Assembly: GCA_934444735.1 (NCBI GenBank) | Contig: CAKSDE010000022.1 | Span: 1-28,516 of the forward strand | Source of the DNA: an uncultured Clostridia bacterium | GTDB lineage: Bacteria > Bacillota > Clostridia > UBA1381 | DNA: 28,516 nucleotides | Direction of reading: 5' to 3' | The notes under the pieces: model-generated | What the model was told of the DNA's origin: nothing | What the model saw: the letters and a program-made list of their open reading frames with translations, nothing else | Database searches by the model: none | In this document: one piece after another, positions 19,071-24,875 of the stretch | Position numbering within the stretch: position 1 is the stretch's first letter | How the letters are laid out: the number at the start of each line of letters is the position of its first letter | Position numbers and translations under genes: made by a program

Positions 19071-19830
19071 TTACACCCTCCTCATAAGCCTCACCCAAAT
19101 TTCCTAACGATGCCGATGGCTTAAATATATATTTATCATCAAGCTTTTCTTCCATAGGCTCATTAAATATATACGCAAACTGCGGCGCTATCGCGGCAAG
19201 CTCGCAACCCTTTAACTCAGTTTCCGCAAGGCTCTGCCAGTTTTCATGTAACAATTGAACCGCATCTTCATATTTTGTGTCTTTTTCTGCTTCAAGTGAA
19301 TATAAAAATTCATTTTCAAATCTTCCCTTTTGAAGCAAGTGAGTTTTATCTATGTTCTCTGCGTTTATTGCCGCATTGATATATTTTGTAAAATGCAATT
19401 CCCTAACATCTACATTAACTATACCTGTCGCTGTAGTGTCTATGATGTATTCCGCTCTGAATGACGAAAAACCGTCTATATTAAAAATGCTGATTTCATA
19501 TTCGCCATCAAGTTTCTTAACTGAAATCACATCTGTCGCAAGCAGGGTGTTTGCTTTCAAAAAGCTTTTTGCCAAAATGCCCACTATCGGAAAAACATGA
19601 ACTCTGCCCTCTTTATCCATTAAATTTCTCTTCTTTATTTCATCAAAAAAGCTTTTTGTTTCCGCCTTGCTGCATTTGCCGATCTTTGAGAGCTGCATAT
19701 TAATACAGCTTGTATAATCTATTGCAACAGATTCGCTTTTTTCAATTATTATAGTATTCTCTTTTAGCTTTTCCGCAATCGGTGCAGCTAACACTGTAGC
19801 GCCAAAAACTGCTGCTTTATATCGTCTCAT
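19048..19830 (-). CDS. short FAD-oxidoreductase-like protein (degenerate)
   Basis: This 260-residue protein looks like a stripped-down relative of the next gene. Its N-terminus (YKAAVFGATVLAAPIAEKL) has the beta-alpha-beta shape of an FAD-binding fold, but the GxGxxG glycines are largely replaced (FGATVLAAP). A later EYIIDTTATG matches the second dinucleotide-fold strand seen as VVMDCTGEA in the partner. At 260 residues it is less than half a usual FAD_oxidored protein and lacks much of the substrate domain. It may be a non-catalytic partner or a narrow-substrate variant. The start at 19828-19830 is preferred (AAGGA six bases upstream); the ATG at 19831-19833 is an alternative that adds one residue. 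It is the first gene of the operon, 46 bases from the -10 of the minus-strand promoter. Confidence 0.65.
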   Translation of the reverse strand: MRRYKAAVFGATVLAAPIAEKLKENTIIIEKSESVAIDYTSCINMQLSKIGKCSKAETKSFFDEIKKRNLMDKEGRVHVFPIVGILAKSFLKANTLLATDVISVKKLDGEYEISIFNIDGFSSFRAEYIIDTTATGIVNVDVRELHFTKYINAAINAENIDKTHLLQKGRFENEFLYSLEAEKDTKYEDAVQLLHENWQSLAETELKGCELAAIAPQFAYIFNEPMEEKLDDKYIFKPSASLGNLGEAYEEGVNVSELFI

Positions 19831-19876
19831 CATAATTCCTTCCAAATTAAATAGTCGTTATTTTTTTACTTTATAC

Positions 19877-19905
19877 TTGCATTATAAGATAATTTATGCT
19901 ATAAT
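19877..19905 (+). promoter_or_regulatory. sigma-A-type promoter of the AraC-family gene
   Basis: TTGCAT (19877-19882) and a perfect TATAAT (19900-19905) are separated by 17 bases. The AraC-family start codon follows 53 bases after the -10. The -10 overlaps the -35 of the opposing operon promoter. Confidence 0.75.
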
Positions 19906-19909
19906 ACAA
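19881..19909 (-). promoter_or_regulatory. sigma-A-type promoter of the glycan operon
   Basis: Read on the minus strand, TTGTAT (19904-19909) and a perfect TATAAT (19881-19886) are separated by 17 bases. It points into the eight-gene operon whose first start codon is at 19830. It interleaves with the divergent promoter so that both cannot easily be occupied together. Confidence 0.75.
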
Positions 19910-19957
19910 GATATAAAAAGTTCAAAACAAGACAAAAACTGCTGAAAAGGTGATTTT

Positions 19958-20770
19958 ATGGAACTATTTTTCCAAAACTGTAAAAATGAGGTATATTTAG
20001 CCAGACGGCACGATTTAAAATTCAATGCACATTTTCATGATAACATCGAAATTATATATATAATCTCAGGCACCACACGGGCTTTTGCCGGTAATCGGGA
20101 TTGTATTCTGCACCCCGGAGATTTTTTTATTTCTTTTCCCAATTTCATACACTACTACGATAATTGCAGTGATGACATTGAATTTTTGATTGCAAATATG
20201 CCTTATGATATTTTCCCTGAATATTCTCATGAGTTTAATAATCTGCAGCCCCTGACGCCCAAAATTGAAAACGTTGACCCTGACGCTGCTGTATTATTTG
20301 ACAAAACGAGAGATGTGGACGGTAAATACAAATCACATATAATCCGAGCATATCTTTCGGTAATGCTTGGAATGATATTTGAAAAAACTGAACTTATAAG
20401 TATACAAAATACACCGAGCAGTACAATTCAGGAAATTGTAAATTATTGCAAAAAAAATTACACCCAGAATATTTCATTGGATAATCTGAGTGCAAGCCTT
20501 CATATAAGCAAATCACGCATTACGCATATTTTGAGCGAAAAACTGCATATTCAATTTCGCACACTTGTAAATCAATTCAGGCTAAATGATGCGAAATATC
20601 TGCTTACAAATTCAAAAATGAACGTCACCGAAATCGCAATACAGTCGGGATTTGAAAATATAAGAACGTTTAACCGAGTTTTTGCCGAGCATTATCACTG
20701 TTCTCCTTCTGCCTACAGAAAACAGGCTTTCAGCCCTTTACGCTCACCAGTTTTTTGGACATCCAAATAA
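19958..20770 (+). CDS. AraC-family transcriptional regulator
   Basis: This 270-residue regulator has an N-terminal cupin-like sensing domain (HFHDNIEIIYIISGTTRAFA... LHPGDFFISFPNFIHYY, residues about 25-65) and a C-terminal double helix-turn-helix. The first HTH is at about 172-197 (ISLDNLSASLHISKSRITHIL) and the second at about 222-250 (NVTEIAIQSGFENIRTFNRVF), followed by the family ending HCSPSAYRK. The cupin fold normally binds a sugar or related ligand. The start ATG follows AAAAGGTG at suitable spacing. It is transcribed away from the glycan operon from an interleaved promoter, so it almost certainly controls that operon and possibly itself. The ligand is unknown. A 370-bp repeat begins 33 bases after its stop, and no terminator of its own was found before the repeat's internal one. 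Confidence 0.92.
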   Translation: MELFFQNCKNEVYLARRHDLKFNAHFHDNIEIIYIISGTTRAFAGNRDCILHPGDFFISFPNFIHYYDNCSDDIEFLIANMPYDIFPEYSHEFNNLQPLTPKIENVDPDAAVLFDKTRDVDGKYKSHIIRAYLSVMLGMIFEKTELISIQNTPSSTIQEIVNYCKKNYTQNISLDNLSASLHISKSRITHILSEKLHIQFRTLVNQFRLNDAKYLLTNSKMNVTEIAIQSGFENIRTFNRVFAEHYHCSPSAYRKQAFSPLRSPVFWTSK

Positions 20771-20802
20771 CTCTTATTGATTATATGTTTACATAATATC
20801 TC

Positions 20803-21172
20803 CATAATTTCAGCAATATTTATGTATCATAGTCCAGTCTCGGTGTCGGCGAACGGTCGGCATTTTCATAGTAAATAGCCCGTAATTCATTCCCAATAAA
20901 GTCCTTGTCCCGCTGGTTTCATTGTCTCACTGCTCCTTTCAGTCGCATTGCTCTGTGAAACCGAACCAATTCAGGCTTGCTTGATCTGCCACCGGCAGTG
21001 CCTCACCTGAATTGCCCCTGCCACTTTAATTGTCCGAAAGCCTATGCGTATTTGCTTTGTTTGGGGGCTTTTTTTATTCTTTTTCATTTATGTAAACCTT
21101 CTATTACTATATAACAGTTGCTTGTACCTATTCAGACGGCATTGCCGACAATAAGCGATTTTGTTTTGTTCT
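20803..21172. repeat. 370-bp direct repeat, left copy
   Basis: This segment recurs ungapped at 24876-25245 with about 12 mismatches (roughly 97% identity). Together the copies bracket the toxin-tip and toxin-antitoxin island. It has no inverted terminal repeats or transposase gene. Differences cluster in two short patches (20869-20872 and 21105-21118), while the hairpin-forming part is nearly invariant. The conserved part is described as a candidate structured RNA. Confidence 0.9.
20915..21075 (+). ncRNA. candidate structured RNA with terminator, copy 1
   Basis: Three hairpins occur in series. GGTTTCA pairs with TGAAACC (20915-20962). CAATTCAGG pairs with CCTGAATTG (20967-21014) and encloses CTGCC-acc-GGCAG. 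AAAGCC pairs with GGCTTT (21037-21071) and runs into seven T residues, like an intrinsic terminator. It could be a small RNA or simply an elaborate terminator for the AraC-family gene. I do not recognise it as a known RNA family. Confidence 0.45.
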
Positions 21173-21202
21173 CTTTTAGACTATCCCCTACCGCTCATTT
21201 AT

Positions 21203-21280
21203 AATGCCACCACCTGCAAATGCTTACAAAATATCGTTGTAAGTGGGTTTGTTGACGTAGGTGGTATGTGGCATTTTTTT
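21203..21280 (+). terminator. long hairpin with T-run, left
   Basis: AATGCCAC (21203-21210) pairs with GTGGCATT (21268-21275), then CACCT with AGGTG, and an inner CTTACAA with TTGTAAG, followed by seven T residues. It has the form of a strong intrinsic terminator. A similar but not identical structure lies at 24243-24316. Confidence 0.6.
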
Positions 21281-21327
21281 GGAAAACCTTTTTTTCGTAG
21301 ATATTACATGTTCAGATATATATTATT

Positions 21328-21582
21328 ATGCTTACCGTCACACAAACAAGTGAGTATAAATATACATATGTATATGATGCTGCCGGAAGAAATACAGATA
21401 TCAATAAATTAGGAATCAAACCGGGGGTTGACTTTAACAGCATTATCGGATATAATTATACTATAAACGGGCTTGTGAATGAGGAAACAACTATTTACGA
21501 AAAAATAACCGGTCGTGAAGCAACACAGATAAACAGTGTAACTTTTAGTACTTTACTTATACGTGGGGAGTATATGGTATAG
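21328..21582 (+). pseudogene. Rhs/YD-repeat fragment
   Basis: The frame encodes YKYTYVYDAAGRNTDINK followed by about 55 residues and a stop. YTYVYDAAGR is the YD-repeat signature of Rhs and WapA-type toxins, which wrap the toxin in a beta-cage. Only one recognisable repeat survives, there is no ribosome site before the first ATG, and the frame is lost near 21545, where the following tip domain continues in another frame. This is the stump of a displaced toxin C-terminus and not a full delivery protein. Confidence 0.65.
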
Positions 21583-21989
21583 AACCGCATACAGTGACGC
21601 CGGAAGAAGCACGTAAATTTGTGCCTGCTGGAGCGACTGTTGTTGCGGCAATCCACTCACATCCGTGTGTAGGAGAAGGATCAGATGAATTTTCGAACAA
21701 TGATAGGAAATTGGTTGAAAATAAAATTTATGATAAAGCATATATGGCAACACGAGGTGATAAAGGTGTTGATTTAATGGTTTATCACAAAAAGACTGAT
21801 GGAAAACGAAAATACTATGGTGTTTCTGTAGTTAGCCAGGGGATACAATGTTATAAAGTAACCGATAGTCATAAAGCAAGATTGCGTGATGCATTCATAA
21901 ACAGGTGGGGGAATCACCTTCTGACAGATTGCAAAGCCAGGTTTAACTGTAAAAATTTAGTTTGGCCTTGGGAATACAAAGGGAGGTAA
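21549..21989 (+). pseudogene. Rhs toxin tip with JAB/DUF4329-like domain
   Basis: The open frame after the stop at 21546-21548 encodes about 146 residues; a GTG at 21594 is one possible start. It contains AAIHSHP followed nine residues later by SNND, which matches the JAMM zinc-metalloprotease pattern HxHP-x(7-9)-SxxD. The following KIYDKAYMATRGDKGVDLMVYHK fits DUF4329-like JAB domains found at the C-terminus of polymorphic toxins. Such domains are thought to act as peptidases or isopeptidases after delivery. The catalytic residues look intact, but the join to the YD fragment is frame-shifted, so delivery from this copy is unlikely. A lipoprotein gene follows after five bases, with its GGGAGG inside this frame's end. 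Confidence 0.6.
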
Positions 21990-21994
21990 AAAAT

Positions 21995-22453
21995 ATGAAA
22001 AAAATACTTTTTATATCTATAATAACGTTTTTAGCATTTTTTATTTTATCTGCATGCTCAAGTAATAAATATGATGTTACATATCGACACATACCTTTAG
22101 ATGTAGTGCGTTTCGACGGCATTCTTGTAGAGGATGAAAAATTATATGAGAAATTTGAAAAGATGACACAAAACGGCACACCGGATAAAGATATGATTTT
22201 AAAAATGTCGGATATGATAGTTAAAAGCCATTTTGAAAAAAGAACAGCAAAAGACATTTTCAAAAGGTATACCGATATATCTATAAATCAATATAATAAT
22301 TATTTTATAATTTCCAGATTCTTGGAAAGAGCGTTTGAAGATATGATATTGGATGGAGGTATATGTATGGCAATAACCAGCGATTTTAAAGAGGCATATA
22401 CAAAAGTTTACTATAACGATCCTCTTTATGAGCCGGTTGAGGAAGAGCAATAA
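21995..22453 (+). CDS. lipoprotein, candidate immunity protein of the JAB tip
   Basis: This 152-residue protein has a signal peptide and a lipobox (FFILSAC, Cys at about residue 19), so it should be a lipid-anchored surface protein. The rest is charged and helical (VEDEKLYEKFEKMTQNGTP; FEKRTAKDIFKRYTDISI), with no recognised domain. The start at 21995-21997 follows GGGAGG, which lies in the last codons of the JAB tip frame, so the two were probably co-translated. In polymorphic toxin loci the gene directly behind the tip encodes the immunity protein, and that is the inferred role. No family was recognised. Confidence 0.7.
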   Translation: MKKILFISIITFLAFFILSACSSNKYDVTYRHIPLDVVRFDGILVEDEKLYEKFEKMTQNGTPDKDMILKMSDMIVKSHFEKRTAKDIFKRYTDISINQYNNYFIISRFLERAFEDMILDGGICMAITSDFKEAYTKVYYNDPLYEPVEEEQ

Positions 22454-22479
22454 GCATATTATGTGAGAGGTGAACAATA

Positions 22480-22623
22480 ATGAAAAAGAAAATACTCATA
22501 ATCATGTCATCAACAATTATTTTGTTGGCGGTTACATATAATGTGTTATTGCATGACACTGATACTGTTATGGACGATTTTAAAAATTGTATGAATTGGC
22601 ACAGATATTCCATTAGATATTAG
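22480..22623 (+). CDS. 47-aa membrane-anchored small protein
   Basis: The frame starts at ATG 22480 with AGAGGTG upstream, 26 bases after the previous lipoprotein stop. It encodes a lysine start followed by a hydrophobic stretch (ILIIMSSTIILLAVTYNVLL) and a short polar tail ending at TAG 22621-22623. It may be a genuine small membrane protein, or the truncated front of a longer immunity protein. No family is recognised. Confidence 0.5.
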   Translation: MKKKILIIMSSTIILLAVTYNVLLHDTDTVMDDFKNCMNWHRYSIRY

Positions 22624-22652
22624 AGTATATTTTAGCGTCGGGAGGTTATACT

Positions 22653-23096
22653 GTGAAATTAAATAATATTTTTGTTATTGTAATATTGCTTTTATCTTCA
22701 TGTGACATATATGCCGAGTGGGATTCAGATAAATATCCTCCGATTGGAAGAGATACTGTAATGGTTATGGGAGATGGAAGATTTCGCGTTAATCGCTATT
22801 ATGATACAAATATATTTGACATGGAATATCCGAAAGGCAGTGGGCATTCGACAGCGCATTTATTATCAGATGTTGATGTTAGCCGTCGCAGGCATAATAA
22901 AGTATATATACACAGCAAATATGGATGCGCTGTTGTAAATGAAAAGGATGATACTTGTATGTTATATATTGCAGAAGAAAAGCCTCTTTTTGATGCATTT
23001 CGTGGTTATGAACAAGGATTGACATTTTTGAATTCTTATGAAGAATTCAACCAAGAAGATAAAAAAGTCTTTGAAAAAATTTTACGGAAAAATTAA
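22653..23096 (+). CDS. lipoprotein of unknown function (second immunity candidate)
   Basis: This 147-residue protein starts at GTG 22653-22655, which follows GGGAGG by seven bases. Its N-terminus is a lipoprotein signal (VIVILLLSSCDIY, lipidated Cys near residue 17). The body has DKYPPIGRDTVMVMGDGRFR followed by a beta-rich stretch and an acidic helical end. No domain was recognised. It lies 29 bases after the 47-residue gene and just before the second Rhs core fragment, in a run of small lipoproteins interleaved with toxin tips. An immunity role is inferred from position only; its own toxin partner is not visible. Confidence 0.65.
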   Translation: MKLNNIFVIVILLLSSCDIYAEWDSDKYPPIGRDTVMVMGDGRFRVNRYYDTNIFDMEYPKGSGHSTAHLLSDVDVSRRRHNKVYIHSKYGCAVVNEKDDTCMLYIAEEKPLFDAFRGYEQGLTFLNSYEEFNQEDKKVFEKILRKN

Positions 23097-23151
23097 CATA
23101 CTTTAAAATGTCTTATCTAAATTGTTTTAGTGGTAAAACAGTGCTATCTTA

Positions 23152-23525
23152 GTGTGGGGCAAAATCCTTGTCCGCACCAAGTATGAGTATGAGGCATTCA
23201 GAACCGGGTATGGGAAAACCGAGAATGATACCAATCCGTTCCATTACTGCGAAGAATGTTATGACAGTGAAACGGGACTGATTTATCTGCGTAACAGATA
23301 TTACGACAGCACACTCGGACGGTTTATATCGGAGGATCCATATTGGACTCCGCAAAATATGATTTATGGTGATGATCTAAATCATAAAGGCAAAGTACAA
23401 ATTTGTATGCATATTGTATGAATAATCCTGTTATGTGGACGGATAAATTCGGAATGAATGCATATAATCACTTCAAAACAGAGCAAGAGGCTGCAATAGT
23501 TTGGACAAAAACTTATTATAAATAA
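23152..23525 (+). pseudogene. Rhs core-domain fragment with short, frame-shifted tip
   Basis: The first frame carries the hallmark Rhs-associated core ending, YDSETGLIYLRNRYYD followed by GRFISEDPYW. The frame shifts near 23395, where the expected NLYAYCMNNPVMWTDKFG continues in another frame to a stop at 23523-23525. After the conserved core end (DKFG) only about 22 residues remain (MNAYNHFKTEQEAAIVW...), far too short for a toxin. It is the remnant of a displaced Rhs C-terminal module. The lipoprotein at 23587 probably protected against the toxin once encoded here. Confidence 0.75.
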
Positions 23526-23586
23526 AGTGATTATGTAAGATTTGAATGGTAAAATAATTTATGTTTTAATGATTGTGAGGTTTAAA

Positions 23587-24015
23587 ATGAAAAAAACTAT
23601 AATTATATTTACAATCTTAATGATTTTGACGAGTTTGTTCTCGGGTTGTGCAGGTGGATCAGTTCTTACTGATTATAGCGATTGCAGAGGAATGGTGATT
23701 GATTTTTCTGTAGGGACACCTCTTGAAAATAATTTAGCTAAAATAATAATTAAAAATAAAATTTCACTTGAGGGATTAAATGAGCATAATGCAGTCAAAA
23801 TTGCGGATATAGCTTTAAAAGGATATTTGGGATGGAATGCTGAGAAAGATAGAAAATATGCTATTGCCGAAAAATATGAAAATGGCTTTACGGTAATAAA
23901 ATATATTGGAGACGATTACCTTGATGGAGATATAGCTGTTTTGATAAGCAATGCAGGTGATGAAATAAAATTTTGTCCTACTGCATCCGATTATTTTAAA
24001 CTTAAAAATAGCTAA
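23587..24015 (+). CDS. lipoprotein, candidate immunity protein of second tip
   Basis: This 142-residue protein has a lipoprotein signal peptide with lipobox LFSGC (Cys near residue 22). The mature part includes NEHNAVKIADIALKGYLGW and ends DEIKFCPTASDYFKLKNS. No known domain was recognised. The start at 23587-23589 is preceded by GTGAGG; an upstream in-frame ATG would add 15 residues before the signal peptide and is unlikely. Its position behind an Rhs core fragment is the usual place of an immunity gene, hence the proposed role. It is the third lipoprotein in 2 kb. Confidence 0.68.
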   Translation: MKKTIIIFTILMILTSLFSGCAGGSVLTDYSDCRGMVIDFSVGTPLENNLAKIIIKNKISLEGLNEHNAVKIADIALKGYLGWNAEKDRKYAIAEKYENGFTVIKYIGDDYLDGDIAVLISNAGDEIKFCPTASDYFKLKNS

Positions 24016-24047
24016 CCATGTTTTGTCATTGCAAAAATTGCAGTGGG

Positions 24048-24179
24048 GACGGACTTTGAGGCATTCGAAACTTGGTATGGAAAGAATCTCCTACTTCACC
24101 TCATTATTTAGGCTTTCTTCCTCACCTTGCAGATCATTCAAAATTGGCCCTTCAAATCTATAATCGTTCTCTTTATTAA
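24048..24179 (+). pseudogene. decayed third Rhs tip remnant
   Basis: Bases 24051-24090 resemble the Rhs core segment at 23187-23225 (shared gaggcattc...ggtatgg). In one frame they read TDFEAFETWYGKN, like EYEAFRTGYGKTE. A second frame (24060-24179) continues as ESPTSPHYLGFLPHLADHSK plus eleven residues and a stop, which looks like the last part of a toxin tip. The two are joined by a frameshift or deletion. No function remains. Confidence 0.4.
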
Positions 24180-24199
24180 ACTATATACCTCAGCAACCA

Positions 24200-24240
24200 A
24201 AATGCAGTACCTCATATAAAACCAGGTACTGCATTTTTAT
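24200..24240 (+). terminator. intrinsic terminator after the toxin-tip region
   Basis: A perfect 13-base stem (24200-24212 with 24224-24236, AAATGCAGTACCT) with an 11-base loop is followed by TTTAT. It closes transcription of the last lipoprotein and the tip remnant. Confidence 0.75.
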
Positions 24241-24242
24241 GC

Positions 24243-24316
24243 CTCCACCTATAACCTTACGAAAACCCTGATATATACTGGGTTTGTGAGGGGTGGTGGG
24301 TGGAGACATTTTTTTA
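24243..24316 (+). terminator. long hairpin with T-run, right
   Basis: CTCCACC pairs with GGGTGGAG, inner ACCTTAC with GTGAGGG, and AAACCC with GGGTTT, followed by ACATTTTTTT. It resembles the hairpin at 21203-21280 in outline and in the CCACCT, CTTAC and GGGTTTGT pieces. It follows the previous terminator after two bases. Confidence 0.55.
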
Positions 24317-24353
24317 AATAATAATATCCGAGCAGGTATTCGCCCCCATACAC
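24317..24353. repeat. short direct repeat left of the toxin-antitoxin locus
   Basis: AATAATAATATCC is followed six bases later by TATTCGCCCCC and ATAC. The same order recurs at 24791-24829 with a few changes, so the candidate toxin-antitoxin locus lies between two imperfect copies. Confidence 0.5.
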
Positions 24354-24418
24354 TCTTGACGTCTATAAGTCATTATCAACAAAATTTATTGGGTAATTCA
24401 TATTCTTCATAAAATCTC

Positions 24419-24447
24419 TTGAAAAATGTCTGATTTTGATGTATAAT
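24419..24447 (+). promoter_or_regulatory. promoter of the toxin mRNA
   Basis: TTGAAA (24419-24424) and TATAAT (24442-24447) are separated by 17 bases. Transcription would start near 24454 and cross the peptide frame to the terminator stem ending at 24728. Confidence 0.75.
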
Positions 24448-24453
24448 AAGATT

Positions 24454-24733
24454 TGTCGGAGCAATCCGATAAGGCAAGACTTCTTAACGGTGTATTCACC
24501 GGCGGTTATGCCCACCTTTACATACAGGCACTTGTGCTGAGTTTATGAAAGGGGGTATGCTTATGAAAAGTAAGCATTGTGCTGATGGTAAAAAAATTGC
24601 TTATAGCATTTTTTGTAGTTATCATTTTAATGATACTATTCCCCATAAACGCAAGATAACCGCCCTCTGCCAAGGTCGGCTATCATAAAAGTTAGTCAAT
24701 TTGTGGCATAACCGTTTGAGGTCTTGCCTTTTT
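24454..24733 (+). ncRNA. candidate type I toxin mRNA with 5'-3' long-range pairing
   Basis: The 5' segment 24473-24490 (GGCAAGACTTCTTAACGG) can pair with 24712-24728 (CCGTTTGAGGTCTTGCC), which is followed by five T residues. The inner GGTTATGCC (24504-24512) pairs with GGCATAACC (24705-24713). This end-to-end folding is typical of type I toxin mRNAs, where it hides the ribosome site. A GGGGG site at 24551-24555 lies inside the folded region. Confidence 0.55.
24585..24659 (+). CDS. 24-aa hydrophobic peptide, candidate type I toxin
   Basis: The frame begins MVKKLLIAFFVVIILM and ends LFPINAR before TAA at 24657-24659. It has two lysines, then an unbroken transmembrane stretch, then a short basic tail, which is the usual build of small membrane toxins of type I systems. 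The best ribosome site (GGGGG at 24551-24555) is spaced for a different frame that starts at 24563 (MKSKHCADGKK...). That 41-residue frame runs into this one at a seven-A tract (24590-24596). Translation could therefore be coupled, re-initiated or frame-shifted. It sits between convergent consensus promoters with complementary RNAs, like the par (Fst) locus. It is not recognisably Fst itself, and a holin-like-toxin relationship is possible. Confidence 0.5.
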   Translation: MVKKLLIAFFVVIILMILFPINAR

Positions 24734-24735
24734 CT
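24655..24735 (-). ncRNA. candidate antisense antitoxin RNA
   Basis: Transcription from the minus-strand promoter at 24742-24770 would begin near 24735 and run back over the 3' end of the toxin mRNA. Its 5' end (GGCAAGACCTC, then AAACGGTTATGCC) repeats the 5' elements of the toxin mRNA. The hairpin 24655-24684 (GATAACCG with CGGCTATC) is a possible end point; no clear T-run follows, so the 3' end is uncertain. Confidence 0.5.
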
Positions 24736-24741
24736 ATTATC

Positions 24742-24770
24742 ATTATACCCCTGTTTCACCGTTTTGTCAA
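24742..24770 (-). promoter_or_regulatory. consensus promoter of the antisense RNA
   Basis: Read on the minus strand, TTGACA (24765-24770) and TATAAT (24742-24747) are separated by exactly 17 bases, a full consensus match. It faces the toxin promoter at 24419, so the two transcripts converge. Confidence 0.8.
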
Positions 24771-24790
24771 TGCCTTTTTAATAAAAAAGC

Positions 24791-24829
24791 AATAATAATA
24801 TCCTATCAATATTCGCCCCCTATACGCCC
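24791..24829. repeat. short direct repeat right of the toxin-antitoxin locus
   Basis: This is the imperfect partner of 24317-24353, with AATAATAATATCC, then TATTCGCCCCC and TATAC in the same order. Confidence 0.5.
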
Positions 24830-24875
24830 AATTGCCATTGGTATACAGGACCGCTGTCATAACAACATTAGTTTA

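Larger units (their letters stand above)
19876..19910. repeat. 35-bp near-palindrome holding both divergent promoters
   Basis: The segment reads almost identically on both strands, with only three mismatched symmetric pairs apart from the centre. It sits between the divergent araC-type gene and the operon, and contains the -35 and -10 boxes of both. It is a plausible regulator-binding or mutual-exclusion site. Confidence 0.65.

Noticed and set aside
20835..20930. Minus-strand frame ending ENADRSPTPRLDYDT in the direct repeat, preceded by an AAAGGAG-ATG short frame (MKPAGQGLYWE)
   Set aside because: It resembles the tail of a coding gene, but no start in frame was found and the short peptide ends after 11 codons. 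It could be a fossil gene end; not enough to annotate.
20971..21087. 38-codon minus-strand frame (MKKNKKSPQTKQIRIG...) intact in both 370-bp copies
   Set aside because: It has only a weak ribosome site and its sequence is fully accounted for by the hairpins of the candidate RNA on the plus strand. Identity between recent copies is not evidence of coding.
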